A stretch of DNA of 64,000 nt from Hysterangium stoloniferum (GCA_015178975.1 WHVD01000133.1:124001-188000); one strand, 5' to 3'. Counted from the stretch's first letter, positions 1 through 12,916 are shown. Made by a program: numbers and translations. Notes: a model not told the origin generated them from the sequence alone.

Positions 1-3000
1 TCAACACGATAACGCTCCCGGTATCACTGGCGAGCGCATTCCAGTCAGGCGGTTCGGATTTGTAAGTTAGCCGTCGGGAAGGTTGATCGTCTTAGGATTT
101 GTGGACCCCGGCCGTAGCCATATTTTAAAGGGACAAACTTGACACTCTGTCGCAGGATTGACAGCTCAATTGAGTTGCTTGAGCTTCGCCTGGCGAACTT
201 GCAAATGCATTTTTTGTCTTTAAGACAACGATCATATACCCCTTACAGTGTAAAATGATACTTCGTCAAACTTCAACACTCACGGACCGGTACGATGCGC
301 CTTAACTCTCAATAATAATTAATGTTAATTAACAGGTACAACTTGAATCTCAATGTATTGACTTCCAAGTCACTGAACTTCTACCTCATTGTTATTTTGT
401 TTGTTATTCTGATTAACGCATCTGCATCTGGGCCAATCTTTTCAGCCTTTGTCTTTCTTCTGAGCTTCTGCACCCCAAGCATTACCTCCTACTCGCGGAA
501 ATTAACCGTGCGGAAATAACGTCACCTTGCCTCGAGCCATCTGATATCTCTTACAACTGCTTCGCAGGACACCAAAATTTATGATGAGATCTTCCCAGGG
601 AGATTTCGGAAATCGCCTAATGGTTTTACATTCTTCACTAACTGTTCTGTGTTGATAGCACGTACTAGCTTGTTATACCACTGATCAAGGGAAGAAAGAA
701 ATTCCACGGATCATCCTGGATAGGGCATGGCCTTAATAGACGCAAATGGATAAAGAGGATTACGTCCATCCCATTCGTCGATAACTTTTTTTTTTCAAAC
801 AACCGGTTGGCCTTTTCTCGCTTTTTGCGGTAAAATAAAGTTAAGATGCGCTAATAATATATCTGTTTTACGTCTCGCTAAAGAATCTGCCTATTATTTA
901 TCAAGGTCGTGTAAAGTAAAAACCATAAGCACGTTAACAGTTGCATGCACGGCACAACACCTCTTCCTTCATTAACATGTGAACCTGCCTGCATCAATTA
1001 TGCCTGATGTAGTGCATGCTCGATGGTTGGGTTGGTGTGATTGTGTGGGCACGTTCGTGCCTAAAAAGACAAATATCAGTGCACAAGCGCAGATGTCGAT
1101 GAGGCTCATGACTGCCGCACTCGTGCCTTCCTTGATATATCCTCTGAAACGTTTATGCGGTCCGAAGCATAGAGATACCGAGCTTAGCATGACTGTCCGT
1201 GTTCTCCAAAAGCCGATACTACAGGGTGGAACATGCGAGAAGCCCGCCCGTATTGGAATCTGATTGAGGTGGTCCATTGGAAGCTATCCATAGCGCCATT
1301 AGCCTCCCTTCTCGTATCTGCTCGTGTCCATGTTCCTCCGCCTTCGGCGATAGTTATGCTAACCACTTACGTACGCCTATCCATCTTGCTCGCTAAATTC
1401 CAGGACTTCTGGAAAACGTTCATTGGTTATCATCACTAGATGTGCCTGTGTCGAGACCGACAGAGATGTCATTAGCACTGGCAAGAACCTATCAGTCCTG
1501 GAAAGAAGTCTTATGTACTGGAGGTTTTGTCGAAACAATGATGAGACCCTCTTGTCAATCTGAAAAACTCTCAGTTTTCTGGTTCGTACCTTTGTTCACA
1601 GTGGCGCCTACGATCTACACGGGAATCAGTTATCACACTTGTGCCGAGTCGCGCTTGCAATCACCAAATCATCAAATCCATTCGGGGCCTAGCCTGTTTT
1701 GTATTCTCACTGTCAGTTTCTCCCCTGGGTTTTTTCACCCCCATGAAACCATGCTAGAGGTTATTTCCAAGCACTGGAATTTTGTTTCGAATATCGCTCC
1801 CGCTCACGAGGCAGGTTTGGATGCAGGAAGACCGCCTGGTCCCAACTCGCTGCCAGTGAGAATACTGGCCATTCGAGGCGCGCGCACCTCTCCTTGGGCC
1901 AGAGTGGAACTCGCCACTTCTGCTTCTTCCCGATATTAAGGGCCTGGCATGTTCTATTTCGGCTGCGCGATACTCTCACACAAAGGTCGCCGGTGTGTTG
2001 TGAGTCTTTCATACAAGATATGTATAGAATTGGAGGGCTGGAGCATGCAATTGTGATCGTCGTATTACTCATTTCGTACATCAGTTTTCCTAGGATTTTC
2101 ATGGTAAGGTTCCCGTCATCTCGACAAGCATTACTGTTAGGTCAATGAGGGTCACTGACAATATCTTTTTTCTCAGATGCAATGCATGTGAGTCGGATGC
2201 CTCCTATTGTATGATACACTAAATACAACTTGACGTATTGCTGCTGAGGTTGTTATATTTGGGTCGTTTGATTCTCGGACTTCAACGCACTATTTATGTA
2301 CAGCTTTCGATATCAGGCATTCAGACTGCATTTGACCTCTCGCTGATCAGTAAATATAGAACGCAATGTTTCTTATTTACGGATACTCACTTGAACGGTT
2401 ATACATAGACATATAGCATCCGTTGCATCCACCTCAAAATTGTGGAGTGTCCTCACGCCAAGATTTTTTTAAGCCAAGTTGTTAGTAAACTATGCTCCCA
2501 CAAAGCCCTTAAGGCTCCGACATTCCTATCAAATGCGATAGTGTTCATTGGGAATTGATATTGGTTTGTGAACTTGGGTGGCCAACACGGTGATGGTAGC
2601 AACAAGGAATCAGCGAACAATTTGCAGTACGGCCGTTCAGGTTGAAAACTGGGAGTCTGACGTCAGCTTGTCCACGAAATATTCGGCAAAGTGATTTTGG
2701 GACCTGATCGTCATTCATGCATTATGAATCTAGTACCTATCAGAAGGCTGATTGCTGCTTCCGCTGCGCTGGTTCAAGAGCTTTTACCACGCCACCCGTC
2801 CGATAGATCTACAAGGCTTGCTTCATGGGATGATCTCTCGGGCATCAAAGGACCGAAGGCGTATAACACAGAACTCACTAGGGTCCACACTTCAGGCTAT
2901 AAAAGGGGCCTGAAGCGCCCTTCTTGATCGTATACCACATTGACCATTCCATAAAAGTCTAGTTGAAGACGCTCGGGTCCTGTATGGAATCATATCTCTA

Positions 3001-5615
3001 TAATTGGACCATCACGCCTTATCGCGTTAAAGAACTTGAAGTTGTATTTGTAGAGGACTTAACGTAACGCTACAACGACGAGGGTGCATTTCCGTGAGAC
3101 TATGCAGATCATATGTTCATTCCAGAGCGAGTATCAGTATCATAGGGTTCAGCCATGTGCAAGTAAGAAAATAGACGCTGACGTGGCTGTATGTCCTGGA
3201 TATGTTAGAGAAGGTCGGCGACATGACTAGTAGCGTGGTCGATCTGTTCGTCGAGAGTCCCTGACCTCTTTCTTCCAACCCCGTTACCACGACCGTGTGC
3301 TTATTGAACTAAAGACGGACCCGCTACTCGAGCACACGGCCGTGAATACGTTGTCACTGCCTCAGTTCATACGTTTAGTATGAGAACAATTGGCCGTCAT
3401 CATTTGATTCATGGGGAGAATTTCACAACCATTAGTAAAGGATGCTTGGCCCGCCCTTAAACAACAATGGTACGTGACAAATTCCATGCCGAAGCAATCA
3501 GATCCAAGGGCACCCGTGACGTCGTCGAACCCAAGAAATTCACGAGGCAATGTACTGCCACAGATATGCCGTTACAAAGAAGTGAAAGCGTGGGCGGATG
3601 TAGGTTGTAGATGAGAACGAATAAGCAGTCCAAGTCAAATGGAGAAAAACAGCACCAGCATTGCCATTAGGGCCTAGAGGGGGAAAAGAGAGTCGCGATA
3701 CTAGTGCCCCCCTTGCATGGTCTCGTCATGGCTTGTATAATTGCCGGTCGCCTGGTACTAACCGATGCGTTGCAGCTATTATCTGTGTAATGTTGGGGGA
3801 GTGGAGGGAAACTTTGTACCTAGTGCCTAAGAATAATTATGTCTGGGGGCTCTCCTAAATCGATAGTCCAAAATTTATGCATAGAGACTTGGGCAATATG
3901 GTACCACCGAGGAGCAACAAACGCGACATTAGAACCTGGGGTAAGCATGTTGTCTCTGGGGAAGCGTCATGAATATTAGATTCCAGGATGGCTCACTTAA
4001 AGGGCCCACATGGGTAGAGGGGACCAAAATCATGTTTAAGCAGCGAGCCACCTGTTGGAGTGAGACCGACGAACGTATAGCAGCAATGCATTGAATAAGG
4101 GGGGAATGAGCAGTGAGTAACACTTCAAACGTCCGCATTCTTTCGACAGCCGTGGATCCTGAGATTTAGAATTGTTATCTTCTTGAGAAATATCCAAGGT
4201 TTCCATATTATAGGGAGTATTTACAAAGTAATATACATTAACAAACTGGATTGGTTTCTGATATTCATTCTCTTATGTCCCATCACCACATTATGTTTTT
4301 CACGGGCGCTAAGAAAAATGTAGTGTGTTCAGCAGTGAAAATTCAAAACCAAGGGATGTGATGTCAAAGTACTGTATCATATTGATAATAGTAGGTTGTG
4401 AGAATTTTTGGACTTTTATCAAGTCAAGCTATTGAAGAGCGGAAAACGACTTGAGTGCTTGTTGGCGGATGCTAATCCATATTAGCGAAGATCAGAATGA
4501 ATCAATGAAGGATTGGAAGGACAAATGTTAGAAGGATTGCTTCTGTTAGACTCCTAACCAGCCGCGGTTCGCCTGGTTCGTCTGGTTTGTTTCGCTGGGT
4601 AGAAGTCTATGATTGATTCTGTAGGAGTTTAGGAGCTATTGTTCTGAATTAGTCAGTTGAGTAAGTACTGGTTCCATTTGAGTACCAGTGAGACCGAAGG
4701 CCGGAGACAGAGCAGTGTTCGTTCGTTGCTTGTTTGTTAGTTTAGTCATGAAGATAACCCAACTGTCAAATTGAGTACTGTTGTACCGGATTTTCGTCGA
4801 AATTTCGCCCTCCAACATGAGGCCCTTCGAGAAGCCATTTTGAGAAATAGATTGACCTTTACCCGTCTTTGGACAGTGATCAGTACAGTTTCCAACTTGA
4901 GTATAGCCTTCTGACTAGAGGTCAAGTTACAAACAAGTCCTGGTATTCTTCAGGACACAGTGCTGCATATAGTTGTTGTCCAAGGACCAATGTTTCAGGG
5001 TAGTAGTAGACTCATATTCTCAAGATAGTCATCTTCGTACTTCTTAGAGCAGCGAACGGCACAATCCAAGCCAAATGTGTACGCGCTTCTCATTATCCCC
5101 GACAACGCATCAACAATCAATGTCAACCTTGAACACCCTGCAGTCCAATTGATTATTTAATCAACTCCACAAATGCTGTATAACAGCTATGGGTGCCGAT
5201 TGCATAAAAGATTGGAAAGTTGGTATAGCATTGTATAAGTGAGGCACAAGTGAGGCGCAGTTCCAGAATAGACATCATGACGTAATCCGAGATTTTACAT
5301 ATATGGGCATGCCATGCTGGATGGTGTTTGATCTCGGGAGGCCGACTTCGTTATCTTCAGACCTTTACTACTAGACATTCCAACTTGTCTGGGTCTGCAT
5401 AGCAAGTTGTTTTCGACGTCAATAACTTTCAAGGCACGTGGTCGACAGAACAAAGGGCTTAGGCGGCTCGCTTGAGATAGAACAATAGTGAACACAACAA
5501 AGGGCAGCGAATAGATAATATTTAGACTACAATAGTATGTTGTCTCTTAACCCCCTTGTTGGACATTCAGACTTGACGTCTTTTCACTCTTCTTTATTCT
5601 CTCTAGTTGCCTTCC
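1..5615. other. No recognisable gene; low-information leading region
   Basis: I looked for conserved domains, intron-joined frames, LTR ends and tRNA-like folds on both strands and found none I can defend. Open frames here are short (the longest is 165 codons at 1442-1939) and resemble no family I know. A hydrophobic stretch near 2030-2100 (+), followed by a GT...AG-compatible segment to about 2176, and another at about 1060-1130 (-), could be remnants of small membrane-protein genes, but neither extends into a credible exon set. The region lacks the LTR repeats that dominate the window after 15 kb. Confidence 0.5.
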
Positions 5616-8116
5616 ATGGCTTCCGCTTTCGCCTGGTCGCGATCCATGTTCCTCATCGCCATAACACACCTAATATTTTTTTCACGCATCGTGCAGGGAA
5701 AAGTTGATTCATTATGTGAGTCATTCTTCTCATTCAAATACCGATTTTGTTGGAGTTTGACCTTGGTTTAGTCACCTCGTCTGTCACCTACTGTTCGCCT
5801 CCGGAGGCCATTTTGATCCAGGAATTCTCAATCATATATTTCGCGGCAAATGAATCTGTATCCTTCAATATTTCAGCTGCTAGTGTCGTAAGTTGCTTCA
5901 ATTAATATTGCCGCGAATGTAAAATGTACCCTTGCTAGCAACCCAATCTCCGTGTTGAAGCAAACATCTTTCTCAATGTCTACGGTATGAAACCGATTAA
6001 TGTCACAGAAGATTTCTGCGAGGTATTTGGCCAGGCTTTATGTTCGTAAACCATCTTTCATCTGTCTTCGCCTTCTTATCATCCCCTTTTTGTGTGTGTA
6101 GGCCCGTTGCCAACCTACAATTTCACCGGCTCGGCTGCAATTCCACTTCCATCCTCCATCAAAATTGCATCTAAAGTACCAAACATCGCATATAAGATCC
6201 CAGACTTGGAAGCTTTCGCGCAACTTACACTCACGGACAAAAACACCGGAAAGGTGGCAGCCTGCATCCAAGCCACGCTATCAAATGGTTGGTCAACCCG
6301 GCAGCCCGCGGTATCATATGCCACAGGCAGCTTTACCATTTTCGCGCTTGTCTCTGGTCTACTACATTCGTTACTTCCCAGTACGCCTTTTGCGCCCTCA
6401 TCGTCCAGTCTCCTCTCGGTGGCTCCAAGCCGTTTCGTAGATCTGGTCTTGCTATTCCAACAAATAGCATTGACCGGGTTTTTGCACCTCAACTTTCCCC
6501 TCGTATATCGCGCTTTTGTCGCTAACTTCGCGTGGAGTTTAGGGCTTTTCCCCAAGTCACGCCAAATACAGAATGCCATTGACCGCATGCGGCACATGAC
6601 AGGTGGCAGTTTTCAGGATGGCGTGCAAAGCCCCATCGCTTTTGTTGACCGCCAACTATCTCCTTATAACGTGGCCCCAACTCCCGGCTCCTCTTTTTTG
6701 AGCCAGGCAAATGCCATGTTTATGGCCAGTAATCGGGCGCTTATTACAGTCAGGGATGCGACGACTGACTCGAGTGCTAATGCTGGCCCTCCGGCAACTG
6801 TGACTAGCAACGACCGAGACATTTTACCCGCGGGACTTCCCGTTTATGTTAATTCGTTGGATATTGGAACCACGAATGCCTTCATGTCGGTCTTCTTTAC
6901 GGTTCTGATAGGTGTTGTTTTAGGCGCCGGGATCCTTGCTATTATGCATATCCTTCTGACGTACGTTGTTACAAGGGCGAAGGGGAATAAATGGGCTTGG
7001 GCAGACGTTATTCATGCTGAGCTTCCGTGGTTCGCGGCGTCCAATGGTATCCGCTATGTAAGCCAGCCTTTTAGAATACGCCCTACTATATCATTGTTCT
7101 GATATCCTTTTATATAGGCATTAGTGATCCTGTATCCAGTCCTTGTCCTCACATTCTTCCAATGGACATTGCATGACAGTTGGCTCGCAACTTTTCTCTC
7201 AGTCATTACCTTGTTATGCACTTCCGCCGCAATTCTCTATCCAGCCGTACGAACAATTCTTATCGTTCGCCGGTCATCTTACGGGATGTTGTACACCACC
7301 CCATCTTACATTCGTACATTGGGTGCATTGTACTTCCCATTCCGCGAGTCGCGATACTTCTTCTTCGCCGTCCCTCTGATGGCTGCTTTGCTCAAATCCG
7401 CCTTCATCAGCTTTGCAAAAGTTCATGGGCTCGTCCAAGCTACCGCTATCCTCGTAATAGAACTCGCAGTGTTGATAAGCACGTGCTTGATGACTCCGCA
7501 TCGAATGCGAAGCGGGAATGTGCTTAGCATTTATCTCGCCGTCACACGAACGGCTTCGGCAGGGCTGATGATCCCTTTCGTGGAGTCTCTACTAATCAAG
7601 CCAATTCCGCGTGTAGCGGTCGGGTTCGTCTTGATGGTCATTTTCAGCATCGCCATCGTCGTTATGTTCGTCAACGTGATCTACAACTTTGGAATGGGCC
7701 TCCTCTGGAAACGTCATGGCAACAATCCTCTTCGGTCCTCGGACAGCTCGAGTTCTGACGTGGAAAAGGGAGAGGATACGAAGGAGGCAGCGTCGAGATT
7801 TCCCATCGATTCCACAATACGGCCGGGAAACCCGACGCCATCAACGTCGTTCTCACGAGACGTCGCATCGCATTCGCGGCATACCCCGCACATGGACGCA
7901 GCGATCAGTCCTAATTTCACGATTCCGACTTTCTACTCGGCTGACGAGGAGAGCGAACGCGATGGACAAAGCTCGCCTCCATACTCTACACGGACTAGAC
8001 ATTCAAGTTATTTCACCGTCTCACCCCCGTCAACAGGGAGAGACACGCAGTTCCCTTCTCCTATAGCCACCAAGGCTGAATACATGCCCACTCATCAGGA
8101 ACACATAGATTCATGA
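5616..8116 (+). CDS. TRP-like / Flc-family integral membrane protein, five exons
   Basis: Proposed exons are 5616-5715, 5772-5887, 5939-6041, 6102-7057 and 7118-8116, giving about 757 residues. Introns are 51-60 bp; the third uses a weak donor (GTTCGT at 6042), chosen because it alone joins the frame across the conserved LCPLPTYNF segment. The start ATG opens a hydrophobic signal peptide (about residues 1-26). A lumenal ML-like domain follows, with Asn-rich sites, NIFLNVYG and a Cys pair. From about residue 190 come many hydrophobic segments, and exon 5 ends in a Ser-rich hydrophilic tail. This order (signal peptide, ML-like domain, TRP-like transmembrane block, cytosolic tail) is that of fungal Flc/Pkd2-type proteins, linked in yeasts to FAD or calcium handling and cell-wall maintenance. 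The exact substrate cannot be read from sequence. The gene is convergent with the ATP synthase gene downstream. Family assignment is firm; precise orthology is not. Confidence 0.85.
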
Positions 8117-8426
8117 TGAATATTACCATTCTTGGAAATACCACTGTAACATTAACATCCCAACTCACGTTGACTTTATCACCACATCACCACACACACT
8201 CCTTATTCACACATTCATTAATCTTACTCACCTTGGCTATCTACATCATACTTAGATTTGTTACCCATGATCATTCCATAACTGCTGTAGCCTACTTAGT
8301 ACATCTTAGCATTTCAGCTTCAAACCTTCTTTGTATATCAATTAATGGGAATTCACGTTGGAAAACAGATTCAAATGTTTCTTGAAAGTTGTTTATTTTC
8401 TTAAGTAGTCACATCTAAAGAATGCT
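8117..8426. other. Convergent intergenic gap
   Basis: About 310 AT-rich bases between the stop of the Flc-like gene (+) and the stop of the OSCP gene (-). They presumably hold both 3' UTRs. No ORF or repeat is recognised. Confidence 0.6.
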
Positions 8427-9185
8427 CTATACGCTCTCTGCAAAAGTAATGTCAAAATGGAAACCCGTGCGACACAGGATGGGGACTGACGTTGGAGCTG
8501 GCTGTTAAGCTTGTTAACACGGGATGAGACGCTTAGGTCGATTGTCTTGTCTCCAAAGTCAACGATAAGTCCACCGAGCACCGTGGGGTTGACCTGTACA
8601 AGATCGATACGTCAGTGTCGCCCGAAAAAAAAAACAGTTATAGTGCACAGCGCTCGCCTTATTCGCAATCTTCAGCAATTTAGCCTTCTGCCCGACTTGG
8701 GATTGCTTCAGAACGGTCTCGAGGCGACTCAAGGTAGCACGGTCCAGCGGTGTCGCGGAAGTGACAACAACCTCGACTTCACCCTTATACTTCGACACGA
8801 GCTCGTTAAATCCCTCAATAACGCCCTGTGTCTCGCCCAGCCGTCCGTTCTCCGACAGAACCGTGAAGAGATTCTTGGTGATATCGCTCACGGGCTCTTT
8901 CTTTAATCCCCCTGCAGTGGTAAAAAGTGTGTCGAGGCCGGCCTTGCGGTCATTTGCAGACAGAGTCGGGTTCGACACGAAGGATGCGAGGGGCGGGCTG
9001 CTCTTTATGCCATCTGCGATCGATGTCAGCTCGGATTGGACCTTGGTGAGTGTCTGCGGTGATCTGGCGAGTGCGGCGGAGTACGCTGCGTTAGAGTATT
9101 TAATAGCAATGGATGAGGCGGCGCGGCGCGCGAGGGCTGGCGAAGTTTTGGCAGCCGTTGTGCGGGCGGCGTGGAGGAGCATCAT
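8427..9185 (-). CDS. ATP5: Mitochondrial F1Fo ATP synthase OSCP subunit, three exons
   Basis: Exons on the minus strand are 9185-8658, 8593-8491 and 8437-8427, giving about 213 residues, close to the usual 210-215 for fungal OSCP. The N-terminus (MMLLHAARTTAAKTSP, Arg/Ala-rich) is a typical mitochondrial presequence. The body has the OSCP helices (IAIKYSNAAYSAAL near residues 38-51) and, after the first intron, the conserved VNPTVLGGLIVDFGDKTID core. OSCP joins the F1 head to the peripheral stalk at the matrix side of the inner membrane. Intron 1 keeps the family spacing (KIANK to VNPTVLGG) only if a GC donor at 8657 is used; a GT donor at 8648 would add three residues. Intron 2 (8490-8438) leaves an 11-nt last coding exon that ends the protein in QQSV, as expected for the family. 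A second in-frame ATG lies one codon downstream of the chosen start. Confidence 0.93.
8594..8657 (-). other. Probable GC-AG intron in the OSCP gene
   Basis: The donor reads AAG/GCGAGC and the acceptor TGTACAG/GTC. Splicing here restores an uninterrupted OSCP alignment in phase 0. The alternative GT donor at 8648 gives a 55-bp intron and inserts Ala-Ser-Ala. Confidence 0.6.
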
Positions 9186-9881
9186 TGTGACGACTGCTGT
9201 CGTCGGCGATAATTTGAACTGCTGCAGCAAGCGCTGGATCCAAAAAGGAAGTCCGCTTCCGACTGCCTATTTTTGGTTTTCGACAAGTACCTGGAGTGCC
9301 AGACAAACATTGATGCAACGTTCACTTGAGTCGTTGTCAAAGACGTCTTTGTTTTCTCGATCGGATCTCCACGATCTATGTTTCCTTGGGTTTTCACAGC
9401 ATCTCGGTTCTGGGAAAATCTGCCATAATTTTTGCCATGGCACCTAGCTGCTTCGAAGTCTTCAGCTGCATTAGTTGTTTCAAAAAATAATTGAGGATCT
9501 GCACAATTTTCTAATTGATATCACGACAAGGAATACCACATTCTATTTTGACACTGGAAATACTCTTCAGAATATAACGATGATAGTTGCGGGAATCCAC
9601 CATGCTGAAAACGGGCTTCTCGGTCAGTTCCCTTCTCTGCACACACTATTTGCGTTGATCTTTCCTCAATGGATTTGTCCCATCTTTCGGGTGTGATCCA
9701 CCCCCCCAGACACGTGGTTGACACTGTTCCAATCACCTCTTTCACCTTCTATTTTAGTGTTGTAATCATTTCAAATCACCCTCTTCATCTTGGCTTTAAG
9801 TGCCAAAAGATTTTATTGGGAACGATTTCCCCTCTCCCCCTATCTCTTTATTATACTGCCACCACTTTTCTAGTCTTTTCA
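9186..9881. other. Divergent intergenic region between OSCP and NmrA-like genes
   Basis: About 700 bases that must contain the promoters of both flanking genes. Pyrimidine-rich tracts precede the NmrA-like start (about 9770-9880). No repeat or further ORF is convincing. Confidence 0.5.
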
Positions 9882-11220
9882 ATGTGCCGCAAGATCATTT
9901 TCGTAATAGGCTCGACTGGTCGACAAGGCCGTGCACTAATTATCTCTTTATTGACATCCTCGTTTACGCGATACTCATTTCACATAATTGCTCTTACACG
10001 TACCCCCAAATCTTCAGCAGCGAAATCGCTTGTCAGCCTTGCGGATTCTATCCCAGGCTCTCGATTGACCCTTGTAAAGGGTAATTTAGACGACAAGGAA
10101 AGCATTAGAAGAATATTTGAAGATCATACTATCTGGGGCGTATTTTCTATAGGAGTACCCTCTGGGACAAGCGGGGAACAGGAACAACAACGAGGGGTTG
10201 TGAGTAGCTCTTGGCCCGAAAGTATTTTTAGCTGACCGCAAATCAGATGCTGGTAGACCTCTCGGTGGAATATGGTGTTCAAAGATATATATTTTCAAGC
10301 ATAGAAAGAGGGGGAGAAGTCCACGATGACGATTTAGCTATAGAACTTAATCAAGGGGCAAAGGTAAACATAGAACGGCATATCATGTCAATAAACTCGG
10401 AACATTTCAAGTGGACGTGAGTGGCAGTGCACGGCGGCTCACTACGTTGGTCTCTGATTCTCGCAACAGGATTTTGAGAACAGGATTTTTTATGGAAAAT
10501 TTTGATGGAACATCAGGAAAGATTGTAGCAGGCGCACTACGGTGCGGATTGCAATCCGCAACACGCATCCAGTTAATCGTAGGGAGCTCCTCTCGGTTTC
10601 CCTCTAGTCCCTCTAACTAGTAACCTTGATATTAGGCCATAGACGATATTGGCCACATTTCTGCCGCTATATTCCAGGTCGGAGGATTTTATATTAGGCT
10701 AATATGAATATGTAATTTATTGATCTATTTCCAGTCTCCAGAATTGTTTATCAACACTGTGCTTACGGTATTTGGCGATGCAGTCACATACGATCAGCTC
10801 AACGCTGTGCATTCATTCTGTGCGGCTGGTCGACAACTCCCCTCGGTTCCGGATATGATCGCCAAACCATTATTGACATTCAACGCTCATATACGAGGCC
10901 TGTGCGTCTAAATACTTTTATTTTATCATATTTCTCTTTCTGAGTTTCCCCGCCTAAGTGTTTCAACCATTGAGCGCATCCACCAAGTACAGATAAAAAA
11001 GAGGGATGGTCACGATGCTCTGATAAGGGACATGCGAGCCATCTACCCTGGGATGATGACTTATGAGGAATGGCTTATGAGAAGGAAGACAGTGAACAGT
11101 ATGTGGGGGAGCTGCAAGAAACACAGACCGGCCACTCGTACAAAGATTGGAACTAGGAAGACAGAAACAGCCAATGGGCATCATAACGTACTATCAAAGA
11201 CAAAAGCACCGAAGAATTAG
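9882..11220 (+). CDS. NmrA-like NAD(P)-binding Rossmann protein, six exons
   Basis: Exons 9882-10199, 10247-10416, 10470-10578, 10636-10677, 10735-10901 and 10959-11220 join in frame to about 355 residues. The N-terminus carries the dinucleotide-binding GSTGRQG at residues 10-16 after a beta strand (KIIFVI). NmrA-typical blocks follow: ALTRTP, a GNLDD segment, GVFSIGVPSG, the YIFSSIERGG strand, WTILRTGFFMENF, and a C-terminal HPGMM-like element (YPGMMTYEEW). The family contains NADP-sensing regulators and atypical short-chain dehydrogenases; most members have unknown substrates. Exon 4 is only 42 nt (IDDIGHISAAIFQ). The last exon is reached by a GT donor at 10902 just before an in-frame stop. 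The basic tail after EEWLMRRK is longer than usual and may be poorly conserved. Confidence 0.85.
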
Positions 11221-12060
11221 TTATATAGCTGCTATCCATGATTCATGATAGAAGAAGGATCGGGGAAGCTCAACTCACAATTCGAGGTCAAGTTGTATTA
11301 TAATACATATCTCTCTCGTAAGCTTTGTTGGTCGTGTGAGATATCCTCACCGAATATCAGTATACTTGTACTGTTGTGAGGGTAATAAATATGAGTACCA
11401 TACTAGACGTACAAGAACTCAGTAACAACCATAGCAAGCTCGAGATCCTTCACGAATGCGGATGGACCATGGGATCGACATCAAATAAATAACGCAGACT
11501 CAATGCTGTACATGGCACTGTGGGTGCCATCCATCTGACCGGGTACCTTTTCCCTTTCACATAATTGTTGCATCAAGACCAACCATAGGCTACTGAAGCT
11601 CGGGTTCCATTTGTTGGGCCTTTCCTTGAGGACCCCATGTTGTATACAAATCCTTTGTTGACTCCCTCTGAAAGCCGATGTCACCCCTTTCATTGCTCGT
11701 TATGCGGATAAGATATTGTGAAAAAACCAAAATGACTATAGTAGAATGGGTAATATATTTCCAGCATCGAGATGACAAGTGGAACAATTGACATAAATGA
11801 TGAACTCAATAACGGGGAGACCAAACCTTCGCTCAGCTGGGCGTTCCTAAGGAAATTATCGCCATCAACGTGCCAGCTGGGAATTGAATAGGGGAGCGGA
11901 CATGGTAATACGAAGCATTTCCTTGAGATCATAGTTCTGTGTAGTAGTGTCACATTGGAAATTTTGGTTCCCTCTCCATGATGATGTTAAAGGTAGTTGC
12001 AGCCCATCACCATGCAATGTCGTAAATCTGACAGATATATCTTGCCAGAAAATACCCTCA
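11221..12060. other. Convergent intergenic region
   Basis: About 840 bases between the NmrA-like stop and the MPP6-like stop. Short ORFs occur on the minus strand (11481-12128) but show no domain, coding periodicity or splice-compatible joining. I see no repeat or RNA gene. Confidence 0.5.
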
Positions 12061-12866
12061 TCACGGAGCCCATTCTTTTCGCTTCTTCCTTTTCCGCTGC
12101 CCGTCGACCTGTGAGCCGTCGTCATCACTAACCCGCTTTAGAGGTTTCGGAGCGTCAATCTGAGGTTTCATAAAGACTTCGAGTGTAGCATTACGTGACG
12201 ACGGTGCCGATTCGGGAGCATGTTCTAGCTTTGGCGTCGATGTGTGTTGCTGGGGGCGGGATTGCTGAGATAACTTCGAAGATGACTTAGAAGCCCGACC
12301 ACGGGAAGATATAGAACGAGCACCACGCGGTAAGTCAATTTCTTTCTGAGAAGGCTCAGGAGGTGTTGGTGGGGGCTATAGGTGGATGCGTCACAATCGC
12401 TGATGGAGAAGATTGGGGAAAGTGTTGTAAATGACTCACCTCGCTGACTTGCTGCTCCTCCCCATGCTTTCCGAATTTCCTCCTTCCTTTGTATAAACTG
12501 TGTTCACTTCTTTCAATATGGCTTTCTTGACCAGCATCCGATGTACTTGGCACATCGGTGCTTGGACGGCCGTTTGAAAACCCCGGAAATAAAAATGGCA
12601 GATATGATTGTTCGTAGGACACACTAATATCGATAAGTTCAGCATATGAAATAGAAACGAGAAACATATAGTGCTGCGTGCCTCTTATCATCAAGTTGAT
12701 CTTGACTTTCTCCTTTCCACAGCACCGACGACAATTCCCACTGCTCTTCATTCCGCACTCTTACTTTTGCTGCCTCTACTTCAAGATCTTGCTGAGCCCT
12801 GACTGCATTTTTCATGAACCGAAGGTTAAGGGTATTCGATGAAATTTGGCCTGCTTTTTTCTGCAT
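12061..12866 (-). CDS. MPP6-like nuclear exosome cofactor, three exons
   Basis: Minus-strand exons 12866-12730, 12623-12440 and 12375-12061 give about 211 residues. The N-terminus has the signature of the M-phase phosphoprotein 6 family: a short basic start, then LNLRFMKNA (residues 13-21), a charged helix and EEQWEL. After intron 1 comes the second conserved element, SYLPFLFPGFSNGR, equivalent to the family's Gly-Arg-x-Ser-Phe region. The C-terminal third is low-complexity (Ser/Pro/Gln-rich) and ends in a basic KRKKRKEW tail, a likely nuclear or RNA-binding patch. MPP6 proteins tether the Mtr4 helicase to the nuclear RNA exosome and bind RNA. Intron 1 (donor GTCGGT) was chosen because it is the only phase-correct join. 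The start codon lies 50 bp from that of the divergent methyltransferase gene. Confidence 0.72.
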
Positions 12867-12916
12867 GGTCGTCAGTAAGTGATGAGCTTATGTAAGGCAG
12901 GACGAAAAAAAACATT
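12867..12916. promoter_or_regulatory. 50-bp bidirectional promoter interval
   Basis: Only 50 bases separate the ATG of the MPP6-like gene (minus) from the ATG of the methyltransferase gene (plus). At least one 5' UTR must therefore overlap the neighbouring transcript, or both be extremely short. No TATA box is visible in the interval. Confidence 0.55.

Noticed and set aside
1442..1939. 165-codon ORF on the plus strand
   Set aside because: No domain, no family resemblance, no splice-linked neighbours, and an overlapping minus-strand ORF of similar quality.
6115..6597. 160-codon minus-strand ORF opposite the Flc-like gene
   Set aside because: Antisense shadow of a conserved exon; no domain of its own.
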